This document shows positions 1 through 8,694 of a stretch of 64,000 bases of DNA, piece by piece (the first letter of the stretch is position 1; each line of letters starts with the position of its first letter). The notes beneath the pieces were generated by a model. It made no database searches and had not been told where the DNA came from. It worked only from the letters and a program-made list of their open reading frames with translations. The stretch is from Tardiphaga sp. P9-11. Lineage in GTDB: Bacteria > Pseudomonadota > Alphaproteobacteria > Rhizobiales > Xanthobacteraceae. Location of the stretch: the NCBI RefSeq assembly GCF_008329525.1, contig NZ_NPKQ01000002.1, positions 868,001 through 932,000 of the forward strand. Direction: 5' to 3'. The position numbers and the translations under genes were made by a program.

Positions 1-177
1 GCCGTAGCGGCGGATTTCCTCGCCGGTGGCGATGGGCCGGATCGCGACCTTGTGACCGGCCGGAATGCGTTCCGACGTCACGACGCCTGTCATCACCTCG
101 ATACCGGGCAGCAGCGTGGTGCGCGCGATCAATACGGCGTCGTTGTCATGCAGACGAATGACGGGAGATGGAGCCAT
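1..177 (-). CDS. UxaA/altronate dehydratase-family N-terminal (SAF) domain, partial
   Basis: The first 59 codons of a gene whose remainder lies beyond the left edge. The translation contains IPAGHKVAIRPIATGEEIRR, the hallmark of the SAF domain found at the N-terminus of UxaA-type dehydratases (altronate or galactarate dehydratase family). In this family the domain either precedes the catalytic UxaA_C domain in one polypeptide or is a separate small subunit of about 90-100 residues; the visible part cannot decide. The ATG at 177 is preceded by GAGGAAA at good spacing, which fixes the start. Likely role: dehydration of a sugar acid or related hydroxy acid. Family assignment is good; substrate is unknown. 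Confidence 0.75.
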   Translation of the reverse strand, partial: MAPSPVIRLHDNDAVLIARTTLLPGIEVMTGVVTSERIPAGHKVAIRPIATGEEIRRYG

Positions 178-949
178 TGGAATTTCCTCGCGCGCGTTTT
201 GTGGTCTGGCAGACCTCTTGTTTGGAATGACTCTAGCTGAAAGACGCAGGCGACGTCAGCCCTGCTTTGGCCCCTGATGACGCCGATCAGACATGCGTCA
301 TCACCCCCATTGTTTGCGGCGCGGGGGCGCCGTCGTCGCTTGCATTCCCGCCCTCCTGTGAGAGGGCGTGCGGAACGCCGGGTGCCCGTTGCACCCTTGG
401 GCCTGATGCCATGCGGTCTTCCGCAATAGTGAATGCATCAGGACTTTCGGAGGCGCAGGGCAAGGAAGTGCCCAGCGTTCCGCACGCGGTGTTTGACGGG
501 GTGCCCGGCTTTCCAGATGAATCCTCAGACCCACCATTATTAGACCCCATTGCGATGAGGTCGGATTAGCGCAGCCAAGAACCGAACGCCTCGGATGAAG
601 TCGTCCGTCGCGTGATCTGCAGGGTCTTGCCACCCAAAGACAAACCGTGCCGTCTGTCCCAGTGGTATCCTGACCACAGACGATCCGGCCTGCCCGAAGA
701 CAGCCGTCACCCACATCTCCCGTGACGCCGCATCTCCGGCGTCCACCGCATCCCACCCCGCGAACGTGACGATCGCGATCGCCCCTCTCGGTGGGGCAGG
801 ACGGAGGGGAATATAATCAAAGAAGGGATATTGTCAACGGCGGATAGGAAAAAATGTTCTGGCGCCCCAAGCTGTCATTCCCAGGCAAACCAATTGGTTT
901 GCCTGGGGGCGCGGGCGCGCCTTCGCGCACGCCCCGGAATGACGCATAA
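178..949. other. intergenic stretch without a supported gene
   Basis: About 770 bases between the start of the UxaA-like gene and the end of the Bug-type receptor gene. Short open frames exist on both strands, but none has a convincing ribosome-binding site or a recognisable protein. The part nearest 177 must hold the promoter of the UxaA-like gene. The only structured element seen is the palindromic repeat at 874-943. Confidence 0.6.
874..943. repeat. palindromic intergenic repeat, family A (GTCATTCC...GGAATGAC)
   Basis: The element opens with GTCATTCC and closes with GGAATGAC. Its centre is a perfect 26-base palindrome at 881-906 with arms CCAGGCAAACCAA / TTGGTTTGCCTGG around a CAATTG core. 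A second, GC-rich hairpin (GGGCGCG... ...CGCGC) follows. Related copies lie at 7668, 13258, 18195, 21796 and 26048. REP-like; no coding function seen. Confidence 0.7.
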
Positions 950-1948
950 TTACTGCGGCTGCGGCCCCAGCGCCGCCGCAAGCTCCGCCCAGACCGGCGC
1001 CTCGTCCCTGTAGAGCGCGTTGCTGGCTTCCAGCGTCATCGGGCCCTCATCGATACCCTGGCTCTTGAGGAATTCACGCACGCGGTCGCTCTTTCCGGCG
1101 CCAACGAACAGCGCGGACAGTTTTGCGATGATCTCGGGCGGCGTCTTCGCCGGAGCCACACATCCCTGAAAAGTCAAAAGGCTATGCGCGCGCGACGTTG
1201 CGCCCTGTTCGACGAATGTCGCGACGTCGGGAAGCGCTTCGATGCGGCGGCGCGACACCGCGACGGCGCGGGCCTTCCCGGTCTGCAGCACCGGCAGCGC
1301 CGCGGCGTAGCTGCCGAAGCCGGCATCGATGGAGCCGCCGGCGAGATCCTGCCACATCGGCGCCTCGCCGCGATAATGCACGGCCTCCATCTTCAGCCCA
1401 TACTGCTTGTTGAGCTCGACGATGACCATATGCGCGAAGGAGCCGGCAGCATATGTACCGACATTCACCTTCTCGGTCTTGCGCGCATAGTCGATGAAGT
1501 CCTTCAGCGTCTTCGCGCCGATCTTTTCGCTCACCATCAGCGACAGGCTTCCGCCCGGCATCACCGCCACCCAGGCGAAGTCCTGCGGGACACTGTATTT
1601 GATGTCCTTGATGAGGACGGGATTGAGCATATAGGCGGTGGTGTTGCAGACCATCAGCGTGTGGCCGTCGGGATCGGAGCGCTTCAGCTCCATCGCCGCA
1701 ACGGCGCCGCCGGCACCCGCCTTGTTCTCGACCACCACGGTCTGCCCGAGTTCACGCGACAGATATTCGCCGTAGACGCGCGCGAACTGATCGGTCTGGC
1801 CGCCGGCTGCGGAGCCGGCAAGGATCTTGATCGGCTTGGTCGGCCAGGTGTTCGCGCGGACGAGCGATGGCGCGCTGAACAATGCAGCTGCGCCTGCACT
1901 CGCAGTGACGAATTGACGACGGTTGAGCAGGTGCAGGTTGTTTCGCAC
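950..1948 (-). CDS. Bug/TctC-family periplasmic solute-binding protein
   Basis: A 332-residue protein of the Bug (TctC, tripartite tricarboxylate receptor) family, which binds carboxylated or aromatic acids in the periplasm. Family signs are the mature N-terminus beginning WPTKPIKILAGSAAGGQTD, the VVENKAGAGGAVAAMELKR segment and the Y-R-G-E-A-P-M-W-Q-D-L element. The leader has a twin-arginine motif (NRRQFVTASAG, residues 9-19), suggesting Tat export. The frame stays open upstream, but GTG at 1948 with GGGAGGA upstream gives a leader of normal length and is preferred. No TctA/TctB membrane genes are adjacent, so it is an orphan receptor here. Neighbouring genes on the same strand encode a deacetylase and a flavin monooxygenase, suggesting capture of the substrate for that pathway. 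Confidence 0.88.
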   Translation of the reverse strand: MRNNLHLLNRRQFVTASAGAAALFSAPSLVRANTWPTKPIKILAGSAAGGQTDQFARVYGEYLSRELGQTVVVENKAGAGGAVAAMELKRSDPDGHTLMVCNTTAYMLNPVLIKDIKYSVPQDFAWVAVMPGGSLSLMVSEKIGAKTLKDFIDYARKTEKVNVGTYAAGSFAHMVIVELNKQYGLKMEAVHYRGEAPMWQDLAGGSIDAGFGSYAAALPVLQTGKARAVAVSRRRIEALPDVATFVEQGATSRAHSLLTFQGCVAPAKTPPEIIAKLSALFVGAGKSDRVREFLKSQGIDEGPMTLEASNALYRDEAPVWAELAAALGPQPQ

Positions 1949-2123
1949 GATCGTCCTCCCGATGCTGATCCTGTCTCTCCGGACAGGTGCGTCGAGTATG
2001 ACCGGCTTGGCCTGCGAAGGCAAAGCAGCAGTGACACGCTCAGGCATTCGAGAACACGTGCGACAACGCCGCCTCTGGCGTGCATGCCTTCAGTCGGAAT
2101 ATTGCCCGGCCGTCAGCAGCGCA

Positions 2124-3074
2124 TCATGGCGTCGGCGGAAAATGCGTTCGCCAATGCTGCGCGATATCGATGCCGCGGCAGAACCATACGCCATCATGCG
2201 CGCTCATGTGTTCGAGCATCCTGATGAGCCCGCCAACACGGCCAGGACGGCCGATCAAACGGTCATGCAGACCGATGGACAGCAGTTTCGGCGCACCGGC
2301 GACGCCTTCCGCGTAGAGAACATCGAACGCATCGCGCATGTAAGTGAAGAACTGCTCGCCGGTCGCGAAGCCTGAATTCTCATTGAAGCGGTTGTCGTTG
2401 GCTTCATAGGAATACGGCACGACGAGAAACGGACCGTGTTCGGTCTTCACCCAATAGGGCAGCTCGTCGGCGAGCGAGTCGCGGTCGTAGAGAAAGCCGC
2501 CCTCTTCCGCGAGCAGGCGCCGCGTATTCGGACCGGGACGGCCGGTCATCCAACCAAGCGGGCGGCTACCGGTCAGCTCGGTGAATATCTCGATCGCCTT
2601 GCGGATATGCGCGCGCTCGGTCGCTTCATCCACATCGCAATAATCAATCCAGCGATAGCCGTGGCTGACCATCTCGTGGCCGCGCGCAACGCAGGCTTTC
2701 GCCAGTTCCGGATTCTGCTCCATGGCCCGCGCGACGCCGAGAATACTGACAGGCACCTTGAAGCGATCGAGCACATCGAGCACGCGCCAGGCGCCGCGAC
2801 GGCTGCCATATTCGAACACGGACTCCACCAGAGGAACGCGAACGCCCTCTTTCGTCGGCACGCCGATGTCATTCAGCATGCCTTCGGAGACTGCATCGCC
2901 ATTCACCAGTGTGGACTCACCGCCGCCTTCGATATTCAGGCTGATGCTGACCGCGATCTTCGCGCCGTTCGGCCAGCGCGGATCGGGTGATGTGGCGCCA
3001 TAGCCGACGAGATCGCGCGTGACCATCGCATCGGGGCGGACGTCGCCGGGCTTCATCGCTGCAAATTCGGACAT
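2124..3074 (-). CDS. PuuE-like polysaccharide-deacetylase-family hydrolase
   Basis: A 316-residue protein of the carbohydrate esterase 4-like fold, closest by motif to PuuE-type allantoinases and cyclic-imide hydrolases. Supporting segments are NIEGGGE (48-54), FEYGSRRGAWR (87-97), HEMVSHGYRWIDY (133-145), GWMTGRPGPNTR (174-185) and YDRDSLADELPYW, all in the order seen in PuuE. Family members cleave C-N bonds in cyclic amides or imides such as allantoin. The ATG at 3074 is preceded by GGAGG. The start lies 22 bases inside the end of the upstream NicC-like monooxygenase gene, implying translational coupling. With that flavin hydroxylase next to it, ring opening of an N-heterocycle is a plausible role; the substrate is inferred only. 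Confidence 0.8.
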   Translation of the reverse strand: MSEFAAMKPGDVRPDAMVTRDLVGYGATSPDPRWPNGAKIAVSISLNIEGGGESTLVNGDAVSEGMLNDIGVPTKEGVRVPLVESVFEYGSRRGAWRVLDVLDRFKVPVSILGVARAMEQNPELAKACVARGHEMVSHGYRWIDYCDVDEATERAHIRKAIEIFTELTGSRPLGWMTGRPGPNTRRLLAEEGGFLYDRDSLADELPYWVKTEHGPFLVVPYSYEANDNRFNENSGFATGEQFFTYMRDAFDVLYAEGVAGAPKLLSIGLHDRLIGRPGRVGGLIRMLEHMSAHDGVWFCRGIDIAQHWRTHFPPTP

Positions 3075-4213
3075 AGGGCCTCCGGAATGGCGCGGTCGAG
3101 GGGGACGGTGCAGGGATCGTAACCGAAAAACCAGTCGGTCTCGGTCGGACCATGCATCCACGAATTGGCGATGGAAATCTGCTGGATGTCGGCGACACGC
3201 GGAATGCGGATCATCGTGTAACGCGCGAAAGCCGTGGCGGGATCGTCGAACTCCGCGATGCAGCGGCCGAGGACCGCGGCGTCCTCGATGGCCGCCGAGC
3301 CGCCAGCCGCCATGAACGGACGCACCGCGTGACAGGCATCGCCCATCAGCACCACGCGGCCCTTGTGCCAGGTGTCGTTGCGCGGCCGGTCGAAGATCGG
3401 CCACACGGTGACATCTTCCGCCGCCTCCGCCGCGCGCCTGAGATCGGGATGCGCATCGTCGAACGCGGCAATGAATTCGTCGCGGTCGCCCTTCACCGGT
3501 GAACCATCGCCGTCCCAGCGCGCCATCGGCAGCGCCGCCATGACATAGACCTCCTGGCGGTCGGGCGTCATGTAGTAAGCGAGCGTATGCCGATCGGGCG
3601 CCCACCACTTGGTACAGTCGTCGATAGGGTCCCCCTTGATGCGGCTCGCCGGAAACACCGCGCGCGGTGCAGAACGCCCGATGAAGCGCGGCTCTTCCAC
3701 GCCAAGAATGAGTTCGCGGGTGATGGAGCGGATGCCGTCAGCGCCGATGGCGATATCGGCTTCCGCGCTTGCGCCGTTCGCGAAGCGCAAAGTGAGCGCG
3801 TCGCCGCGCTCCTCGATGCCGGTGAGCTTGTGACCGAAACGGATGGTCCCGGGCGCGAGCGGTCGCTGCAGCAACTGATGCAGATCGGCGCGGTGGATAT
3901 TGACAAAAGGGCCGCCGAAACGCGCTTCGCATTCCGCGTCGAAATCGAGCTTGTAGAGCTGCTCGCCCGACTCCCATGCGCGGCTAAGAAACGCATCGGG
4001 GCGAATGCCGGTGGCGGCGAAGGCGTCTTCGAGATCGAGCCGGCGCAGCACCTTCGAAACGTTGGCGCCAAGAATGATGCCGGCGCCGATGCGCGAAAAA
4101 CTCGGCGACTGCTCATAGACCGCGACCGGGAAGCCGGCGCGCTGCAGCAGCCCCGCCACCGTCAATCCGGCGAGACCCGCGCCGAGAACGGCGATCCGTG
4201 TTCCGCGATCCAT
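3053..4213 (-). CDS. FAD-dependent monooxygenase, NicC-like (6-hydroxynicotinate 3-monooxygenase family)
   Basis: A 386-residue single-component flavin hydroxylase. GAGLAG (11-16) is the dinucleotide-binding loop, GADGIRS the conserved DG motif, and GDACHAVRPF the FAD/NADH motif. Length, the CTKWWAPDRHTLAYYMT block (200-216) and the C-terminal FFGYDP match NicC-type enzymes. Cys200 and Tyr213 align with active-site residues I recall for NicC (Cys202, Tyr215), but residue 47 is Ile (GAGIILG) where NicC has His47. The substrate is therefore probably a related hydroxylated N-heterocycle or aromatic acid rather than surely 6-hydroxynicotinate. The start has GAGGTGAG upstream. It overlaps the PuuE-like gene and diverges from a NitT/TauT ABC operon. 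Confidence 0.82.
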   Translation of the reverse strand: MDRGTRIAVLGAGLAGLTVAGLLQRAGFPVAVYEQSPSFSRIGAGIILGANVSKVLRRLDLEDAFAATGIRPDAFLSRAWESGEQLYKLDFDAECEARFGGPFVNIHRADLHQLLQRPLAPGTIRFGHKLTGIEERGDALTLRFANGASAEADIAIGADGIRSITRELILGVEEPRFIGRSAPRAVFPASRIKGDPIDDCTKWWAPDRHTLAYYMTPDRQEVYVMAALPMARWDGDGSPVKGDRDEFIAAFDDAHPDLRRAAEAAEDVTVWPIFDRPRNDTWHKGRVVLMGDACHAVRPFMAAGGSAAIEDAAVLGRCIAEFDDPATAFARYTMIRIPRVADIQQISIANSWMHGPTETDWFFGYDPCTVPLDRAIPEALCPNLQR

Positions 4214-4510
4214 CTCTCACCTCATTCCAGCGGCACCCCAACGTCCGAGCGCCATATCGTTCGATAGCTAATGATTTCGCTTAGAACGGGTCAGTCGCGA
4301 CTGTCAAGCAACGGCATGAGCCGCCTCAGAAACAAGCGAAATGCGCGGATTTTACGCGGAATTTCACTTATCTCGATGAGTTTTTGGGCAGCGCCGCGGT
4401 TGATCTTCCTCAAAGCCGCCTTTAGCATTTATTCGATTGCGAACGAATTTGGGTGCATTGCTTGCGCCCGAAAGCCGGCCTCCTCCTCACCTGCCACTGA
4501 AGGTCAGACC
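4214..4510. promoter_or_regulatory. divergent promoter region
   Basis: A 297-base gap between the starts of the NicC-like gene (minus) and the ABC binding-protein gene (plus), noticeably richer in A and T than the flanks. It must hold promoters for both units. A short inverted repeat, ATTCG at 4431-4435 with CGAAT at 4444-4448, is the only operator-like element I see. The MarR gene at 7056, last in the plus-strand unit, is a candidate regulator. The reading frame of the binding protein extends into this gap but lacks a signal for an earlier start. Confidence 0.45.
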
Positions 4511-5479
4511 ATGAAATTCCGCGCTCGCCTCACCGCCGCCCTGCTCGCGACCCTGGCTACGGCCGGCGTCTCCATCGCGCAGGCTGCCGAGATCAATTTC
4601 ATCACCGATTTCGGCTTTAACGGCCGCCACGCTTATTTCTACGTCGCCCGCGAGAAGGGCTACTACAAGGCCGAGGGTTTCGACGTGAACTTCGTGCGCG
4701 GCCAGGGCTCGGCCGACGCCATCAAGAAGGTGGCTGCCGGCGTCGCCACCTTCGGCTTCGCCGATGCCGGCTCGCTGGTGCTGGCGCGCGGCAATGACGG
4801 CGTGCCGGTTAAGCTGGTCTCGGTGGTTTATGCGAAACCGCCGCAGGCGATCTTCGCCATCAAGGGCAGCGGCATCAATTCGCCGAAGGATCTCGAAGGC
4901 AAGACCGTCGCCGACACCGCATCAAGCTCGGTGCGCCTGCTGTTCCCGGCTTTCGCCAAGGCCGCCGGCATCGACGCCAGCAAGGTGAAGTGGGTGGTCG
5001 CCGAAGGCTCAGCGCTGCCGTCGCTGCTCGCCAATGGCCGCGCGGATGCGATCTGCCAGTTCTCGGTCGGCGAGCCGCTGATTGCAGCAGCCGTGGCGCC
5101 GAAGGAAGTCATCCGTATCAACTACGCCGACTCCAATCTCGATTATTACGGCAACGGCCTGATCGCCTCTGAGGAGATGATCGCAAAGAGCCCGGATCAG
5201 GTGAAGGCCTTCGTCCGCGCCACCATCAAGGGCATGAAGGACGCCTTCGCCAATCCGGCGGAAGCCGCCACCATCATGGCGAAGTATCAGAAGGAACTGC
5301 AGCCGACGGTGATCGAAGGCGAGACCAGGCTGGTCAAGGAGCTCGCAGAAGTAAAGGGATCACTCGGCCATATCGACCCGAAGAGCATTGCCAGCACCGT
5401 CGATGTGATGTCGGCCAACTTCACGCTGAAGAATCCCGTGAAGCCGGAAGACCTGTTCGCGCCGGGCTTCATCGACTGA
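4511..5479 (+). CDS. NitT/TauT-type ABC transporter periplasmic binding protein
   Basis: A 322-residue exported protein with a classic Sec leader (MKFRARLTAALLATLATAGV... cleaved after IAQAA). The mature part fits the SsuA/THI5 fold: GFNGRHAYFYVAREKGYYKA, FVRGQGSADAIKKVAAG, FGFADAGSLVLARG. It delivers substrate to the ATPase and permease encoded directly downstream, forming one ABC importer. An upstream frame of about 80 codons is open but carries no leader-like start; ATG 4511, preceded by GAAGGT, gives a clean signal peptide. The stop overlaps the ATPase start by one base. Family members import sulfonates, nitrate, thiamine precursors or aromatic acids; location next to the NicC-like gene favours an aromatic or N-heterocyclic acid. 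Confidence 0.87.
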   Translation: MKFRARLTAALLATLATAGVSIAQAAEINFITDFGFNGRHAYFYVAREKGYYKAEGFDVNFVRGQGSADAIKKVAAGVATFGFADAGSLVLARGNDGVPVKLVSVVYAKPPQAIFAIKGSGINSPKDLEGKTVADTASSSVRLLFPAFAKAAGIDASKVKWVVAEGSALPSLLANGRADAICQFSVGEPLIAAAVAPKEVIRINYADSNLDYYGNGLIASEEMIAKSPDQVKAFVRATIKGMKDAFANPAEAATIMAKYQKELQPTVIEGETRLVKELAEVKGSLGHIDPKSIASTVDVMSANFTLKNPVKPEDLFAPGFID

Positions 5480-6300
5480 TGACGGCAATCTCCACATCCA
5501 ATGATGCGTCGTCGCGGACTGCCGCGGCGGTGGTTCCTGCGATCGACCTCAAGGGCGTCACCAAGACCTATCCCGGCAAAGGCGGCAAGGCGACCCATGC
5601 GCTCGGTCCGGTCGATCTGCGCATCGATCCCGGCAGTTTCGTCTCGGTGGTCGGCCCATCCGGCTGCGGTAAGTCCACGCTGCTGCGCCTCGTTGCCGGG
5701 CTGGAAATGCCCGACACCGGCACCATGCAACGCTATGGTACGCCGCTCGACGGTCCGTCGCATGAAGTGGGCATCGTGTTTCAGGAGCACGTACTGTTTC
5801 CATGGACCAGCGTGCTCGACAACGTGTTGCTTCCCGCTGACGTGCTGGCGCTGCCGAAAGCCGCCGCGCGCGAGCGTGCGCTGAAGCTGCTCGAACTCAC
5901 CGGCCTGAAGGATTTCGCCCATCAGCGACCGCAGGCACTGTCCGGCGGCATGAAGCAGCGCGCTGCCTTCTGCCGTGCCATGATCTCCGATCCGCGCCTG
6001 CTACTCCTCGACGAACCCTTTGGCGCGCTCGACGCGCTCACCCGCGAGGAATTGTCGCTGGAACTCTCGCGCCTCTGGCAGGAGCTGGGCCGCGCCGCGC
6101 TGCTCATCACCCATGACATCGAGGAAGCGATCCTGCTCGGTGACCGCGTTCTGATCATGTCGGAACGCCCCGGCACCATCCGTGCCGACATCACCATCGA
6201 TCTGCCGCGTCCGCGCGATGCCGACACCGTGAAGCTGCCGCGCTTCCAGGAGATCAAGAACCAGATCCGCGACATCATCTTCAACCGGACGGGTGGCTGA
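5479..6300 (+). CDS. NitT/TauT-type ABC transporter ATP-binding protein
   Basis: A 273-residue ATPase with Walker A GPSGCGKST, Q-loop in VGIVFQEHVLFPW, signature LSGGMKQR, Walker B LLLLDEPFGALD and switch LITHDIEEA. The LDALTREELSLELSRLW and GDRVLIMSERPGTI segments are typical of the SsuB/TauB branch. It starts within the stop of the binding-protein gene (TGATG), and the permease gene begins one base after its own stop, so the three are translated from one message. It energises import of the unknown substrate at the cytoplasmic membrane. The N-terminal 25 residues before the first beta strand are slightly longer than usual. Confidence 0.9.
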   Translation: MTAISTSNDASSRTAAAVVPAIDLKGVTKTYPGKGGKATHALGPVDLRIDPGSFVSVVGPSGCGKSTLLRLVAGLEMPDTGTMQRYGTPLDGPSHEVGIVFQEHVLFPWTSVLDNVLLPADVLALPKAAARERALKLLELTGLKDFAHQRPQALSGGMKQRAAFCRAMISDPRLLLLDEPFGALDALTREELSLELSRLWQELGRAALLITHDIEEAILLGDRVLIMSERPGTIRADITIDLPRPRDADTVKLPRFQEIKNQIRDIIFNRTGG

Positions 6301-6301
6301 C

Positions 6302-7051
6302 ATGATCTCACGCTTCATCGACCGCGCCGCCACGCCGCTGATCTATGTGGCCCTATTGATCGGCTGGGAAATCATCTGCGACGCCCTGAAGATTCCGACC
6401 TGGATCCTGCCGGCACCCTCCGAGATCTACACATCCGCCGTAAAGTGGGCGCCGGAGCTGGCATCGAACACGCTGGTAACACTGCGCGAGACCGTGCTCG
6501 GCTTCGTGCTGGCGATCGCGCTGTCGCTGCCGCTGGCGATCATCATCAGCCTCAATCCGCTGGCGCGCCGGATCATCTATCCGATCCTGCTCGGCCTGCA
6601 GTCGGTGCCGAAGGTCGCTGTGGCGCCGCTCATCATCCTGTGGTTCGGCCTCTCGGAATGGCCGAAGATCCTGGTCGTGGTGCTGGTCTGCTTCTTCCCG
6701 ATCCTCGTCAATATGGTCGCCGGCTTCGAGGCTGCGCCAAAGACCATGCTCGACCTGATGCGCTCGCTCGGTGCCTCGCCGCATATGGTGTTCCGCCGGC
6801 TGCGCGTTCCCGTGGCGCTGCCGCACTTCTTCACCGGCTGCAAGGTGGCGGTGACCTTCGCCGTGATCGGCGCTGTGATCAGCGAATTCGTCGCCGCGCA
6901 GGACGGGCTCGGCTATCTGATCCTGACTTCCACCGCGCAGTCGCAGACGCCGCTCGCTTTCGCAGCCATCGCGCTGCTCACCGTGTTGAGTATTGCGCTG
7001 TTTCACGGCATCGAGTTTATCGAACGACGTGTGATCGACTGGACGCCCTGA
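6302..7051 (+). CDS. NitT/TauT-type ABC transporter permease
   Basis: A 249-residue inner-membrane protein with about six hydrophobic segments. The permease EAA loop is visible as LMRSLGASPHMVFRRLRVPVALP, and LPSIFTG-like architecture ends in FFTGCKVAVTFAVIGAVISEF, as in SsuC/TauC. The ATG at 6302, one base after the ATPase stop and preceded by GGGTGG, is preferred over the GTG at 6293. Together with the two upstream genes it makes a complete single-permease importer. The MarR gene follows after four bases. Confidence 0.9.
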   Translation: MISRFIDRAATPLIYVALLIGWEIICDALKIPTWILPAPSEIYTSAVKWAPELASNTLVTLRETVLGFVLAIALSLPLAIIISLNPLARRIIYPILLGLQSVPKVAVAPLIILWFGLSEWPKILVVVLVCFFPILVNMVAGFEAAPKTMLDLMRSLGASPHMVFRRLRVPVALPHFFTGCKVAVTFAVIGAVISEFVAAQDGLGYLILTSTAQSQTPLAFAAIALLTVLSIALFHGIEFIERRVIDWTP

Positions 7052-7055
7052 CACC

Positions 7056-7649
7056 ATGACTGACGAGACATCTGGATCGAAACCACCCTCGCGTCGTCCG
7101 ACGCGTGCGCGCGCGGCGATGCGCGAACAGGTCGATGCCATTTTCTCGCAGTGGCAGACGGAGCGGCCGGATATCGACCCCAGTCCGGTGCACATCTACG
7201 GCCTGATCGGCCGGATTCAGATGCAATGCACGGCCCTCATCGACGAGGCGCTCGCGCCCTTCGAACTGACGCGCGGCACCTATGACGTGCTGACGGCGCT
7301 GCGCCGCGCCGGCGCGCCCTACAGCCTGTCGCCGAAGCAGATCGCCCAATCGCTGCTGCTGTCAGGCGCCGGCCTGACCAGCCGGCTCAACAAGCTGGAA
7401 GCGCAGAACTACCTGGCACGGCTGCCGGAGCCGAATGATCGCCGCACGCTGCGCGTCCAGCTTACGTCGGCGGGCGAGACCATCATCAATGAGGCGATCC
7501 CGCGGGTATTCGACGTGCAGCGGGAGTTGCTGGCGCCGCTCGGCCCGGAGGGGCAGCAACAACTGGTCCGTGACCTCTCGCGATTTGCCGACGCGATCGA
7601 CAGCCGACAGAGCGAGGCGAAAACGGACGCCCGATCATCCGAGCAATGA
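7056..7649 (+). CDS. MarR-family transcriptional regulator
   Basis: A 197-residue winged-helix regulator. The core is HIYGLIGRIQMQCTALIDEAL (dimerisation helix), the recognition helix region LSPKQIAQSLLLSGAGLTSRLNKLE, and the wing signature PEPNDRRTLRVQLTSAG, which is highly typical for MarR. The N-terminal 40 residues are basic and probably disordered, and the C-terminus is charged. It begins four bases after the permease stop, so it is the last gene of the transport operon. MarR proteins often answer to aromatic acids, and this one most simply controls the divergent promoters around 4214-4510. Ligand not evident. Confidence 0.88.
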   Translation: MTDETSGSKPPSRRPTRARAAMREQVDAIFSQWQTERPDIDPSPVHIYGLIGRIQMQCTALIDEALAPFELTRGTYDVLTALRRAGAPYSLSPKQIAQSLLLSGAGLTSRLNKLEAQNYLARLPEPNDRRTLRVQLTSAGETIINEAIPRVFDVQRELLAPLGPEGQQQLVRDLSRFADAIDSRQSEAKTDARSSEQ

Positions 7650-7667
7650 CCGCCAATCTTTAACACC

Positions 7668-7843
7668 GTCATTCCGGGACGGGACCGACGCCGAAGGCGG
7701 CGGGACCGGGCCCGGAATCTTGACGTGTTCATCACCTCTCACGTCACGTGCGGAGAGAGGTGGCTCTCATTGCGAAGTTCCCAGCCACTCCAATTGGAGT
7801 GGCTGAGGTTCGCGCGCATTGCGCGCTCCCCGGAACGACGAGA
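7668..7843. repeat. palindromic intergenic repeat, family A (long copy)
   Basis: Opens with GTCATTCCGGGAC and ends with CCCCGGAACGAC. It includes a perfect 22-base palindrome at 7783-7804 with half AGCCACTCCAA around the CAATTG core, followed by GAGGTTCGCGCGC. The same palindrome plus trailing GAGGTTC recurs at 13347. It fills the space between convergent genes, where it could form a bidirectional transcript end. Confidence 0.7.
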
Positions 7844-7853
7844 TTGTGGCTGC

Positions 7854-8630
7854 TTACGCCTTGCCGCCCGAGCCCTTGCGGGTGTCGTTGACCCAGTTCT
7901 TCGCGCCGGTGGCGAGAATGCCGCTGTCGTTGAGCAGCGTCACTAGCTTGAAGCCCATGCCGATGTTCTTGGCAGCACCGGCGGGACCCGAGCAGTGGAT
8001 GCCGGGGTGGAGGCCGCGCTTGTCGCATTCCTTGATGAGCTTGTCGTAGATCTTCATGATCTCCGGCTCTTCGCGATCGAGCTTCGGCACCAGTCCGTAG
8101 GAGAAGCCGAGATCGGAGGGCCCGACATAGACACCATCGATGCCTTCAACATCGAGGATGGCTTCCATGTTGTCGACTGCGGTCTTGGTCTCCAGCATCG
8201 GCAGGCAGATGATCTCGTCATTCGCCGTCTTCTGGTAGTCGCCTGCGCCGCCATACATGCCCGAGCGGATCGGGCCGTTGCTGCGGGTACCGCGCGGCGG
8301 ATACTTGCAATACTGAACGAAGTTCTCGGCTTCTTCCCTGGTGTTGACCATCGGACAGATCACGCCATAGGCGCCGCCATCGAGCACCTTGCCGATGATG
8401 CCTGGCTCGTTCCATGGCACACGCACCATCGGCGTCACCGGATGGGCACCCATCGCCTGGAAACACTCCACCATCGACATGTAGTCCTGCACGCCGTGCT
8501 GGATATCCACGGTGACACTGTCGAAGCCACACTGCGCCATCACTTCGGCGGAGAAGCCCGACGGGATTGCCAACCAGCCGTTGACGACAGCTTTGCCGGA
8601 CTTCCAGATTTCCTTGACCTTGTTTGCCAT
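7854..8630 (-). CDS. HpcH/HpaI-family class II aldolase
   Basis: A 258-residue metal-dependent pyruvate aldolase. His45 (VDIQHG), Arg70 (MVRVPW), Glu147 (MLETKT) and Asp173 (GPSDLG) occupy the positions of the catalytic base, pyruvate-binding arginine and metal ligands of HpaI. In the homoprotocatechuate pathway HpaI splits 4-hydroxy-2-oxoheptanedioate into pyruvate and succinate semialdehyde. The hpa cluster that begins about 7 kb away lacks its own aldolase, so this gene may serve it, though relatives act on other 2-keto-4-hydroxy acids. It is the last gene of a minus-strand run with a Liv-type transporter and an Ldh dehydrogenase, 64 bases after the latter. Confidence 0.85.
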   Translation of the reverse strand: MANKVKEIWKSGKAVVNGWLAIPSGFSAEVMAQCGFDSVTVDIQHGVQDYMSMVECFQAMGAHPVTPMVRVPWNEPGIIGKVLDGGAYGVICPMVNTREEAENFVQYCKYPPRGTRSNGPIRSGMYGGAGDYQKTANDEIICLPMLETKTAVDNMEAILDVEGIDGVYVGPSDLGFSYGLVPKLDREEPEIMKIYDKLIKECDKRGLHPGIHCSGPAGAAKNIGMGFKLVTLLNDSGILATGAKNWVNDTRKGSGGKA

Positions 8631-8694
8631 CGTCGATGGTCCTTCTTTTGGTTGGTGGTGATGACTTGAGTGCAGCAGAGTTGAGTTCGAAAAA

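Noticed and set aside
301-756. Open frame of about 151 codons in the left intergenic region
   Set aside because: No ribosome-binding site, no hydrophobic or domain pattern, and rich in Arg, Gly and Cys as expected from non-coding GC-rich DNA.
1184-2224. Open frame of about 346 codons on the plus strand
   Set aside because: Complement of the Bug-type receptor and promoter region; no motif, and no ribosome-binding site.
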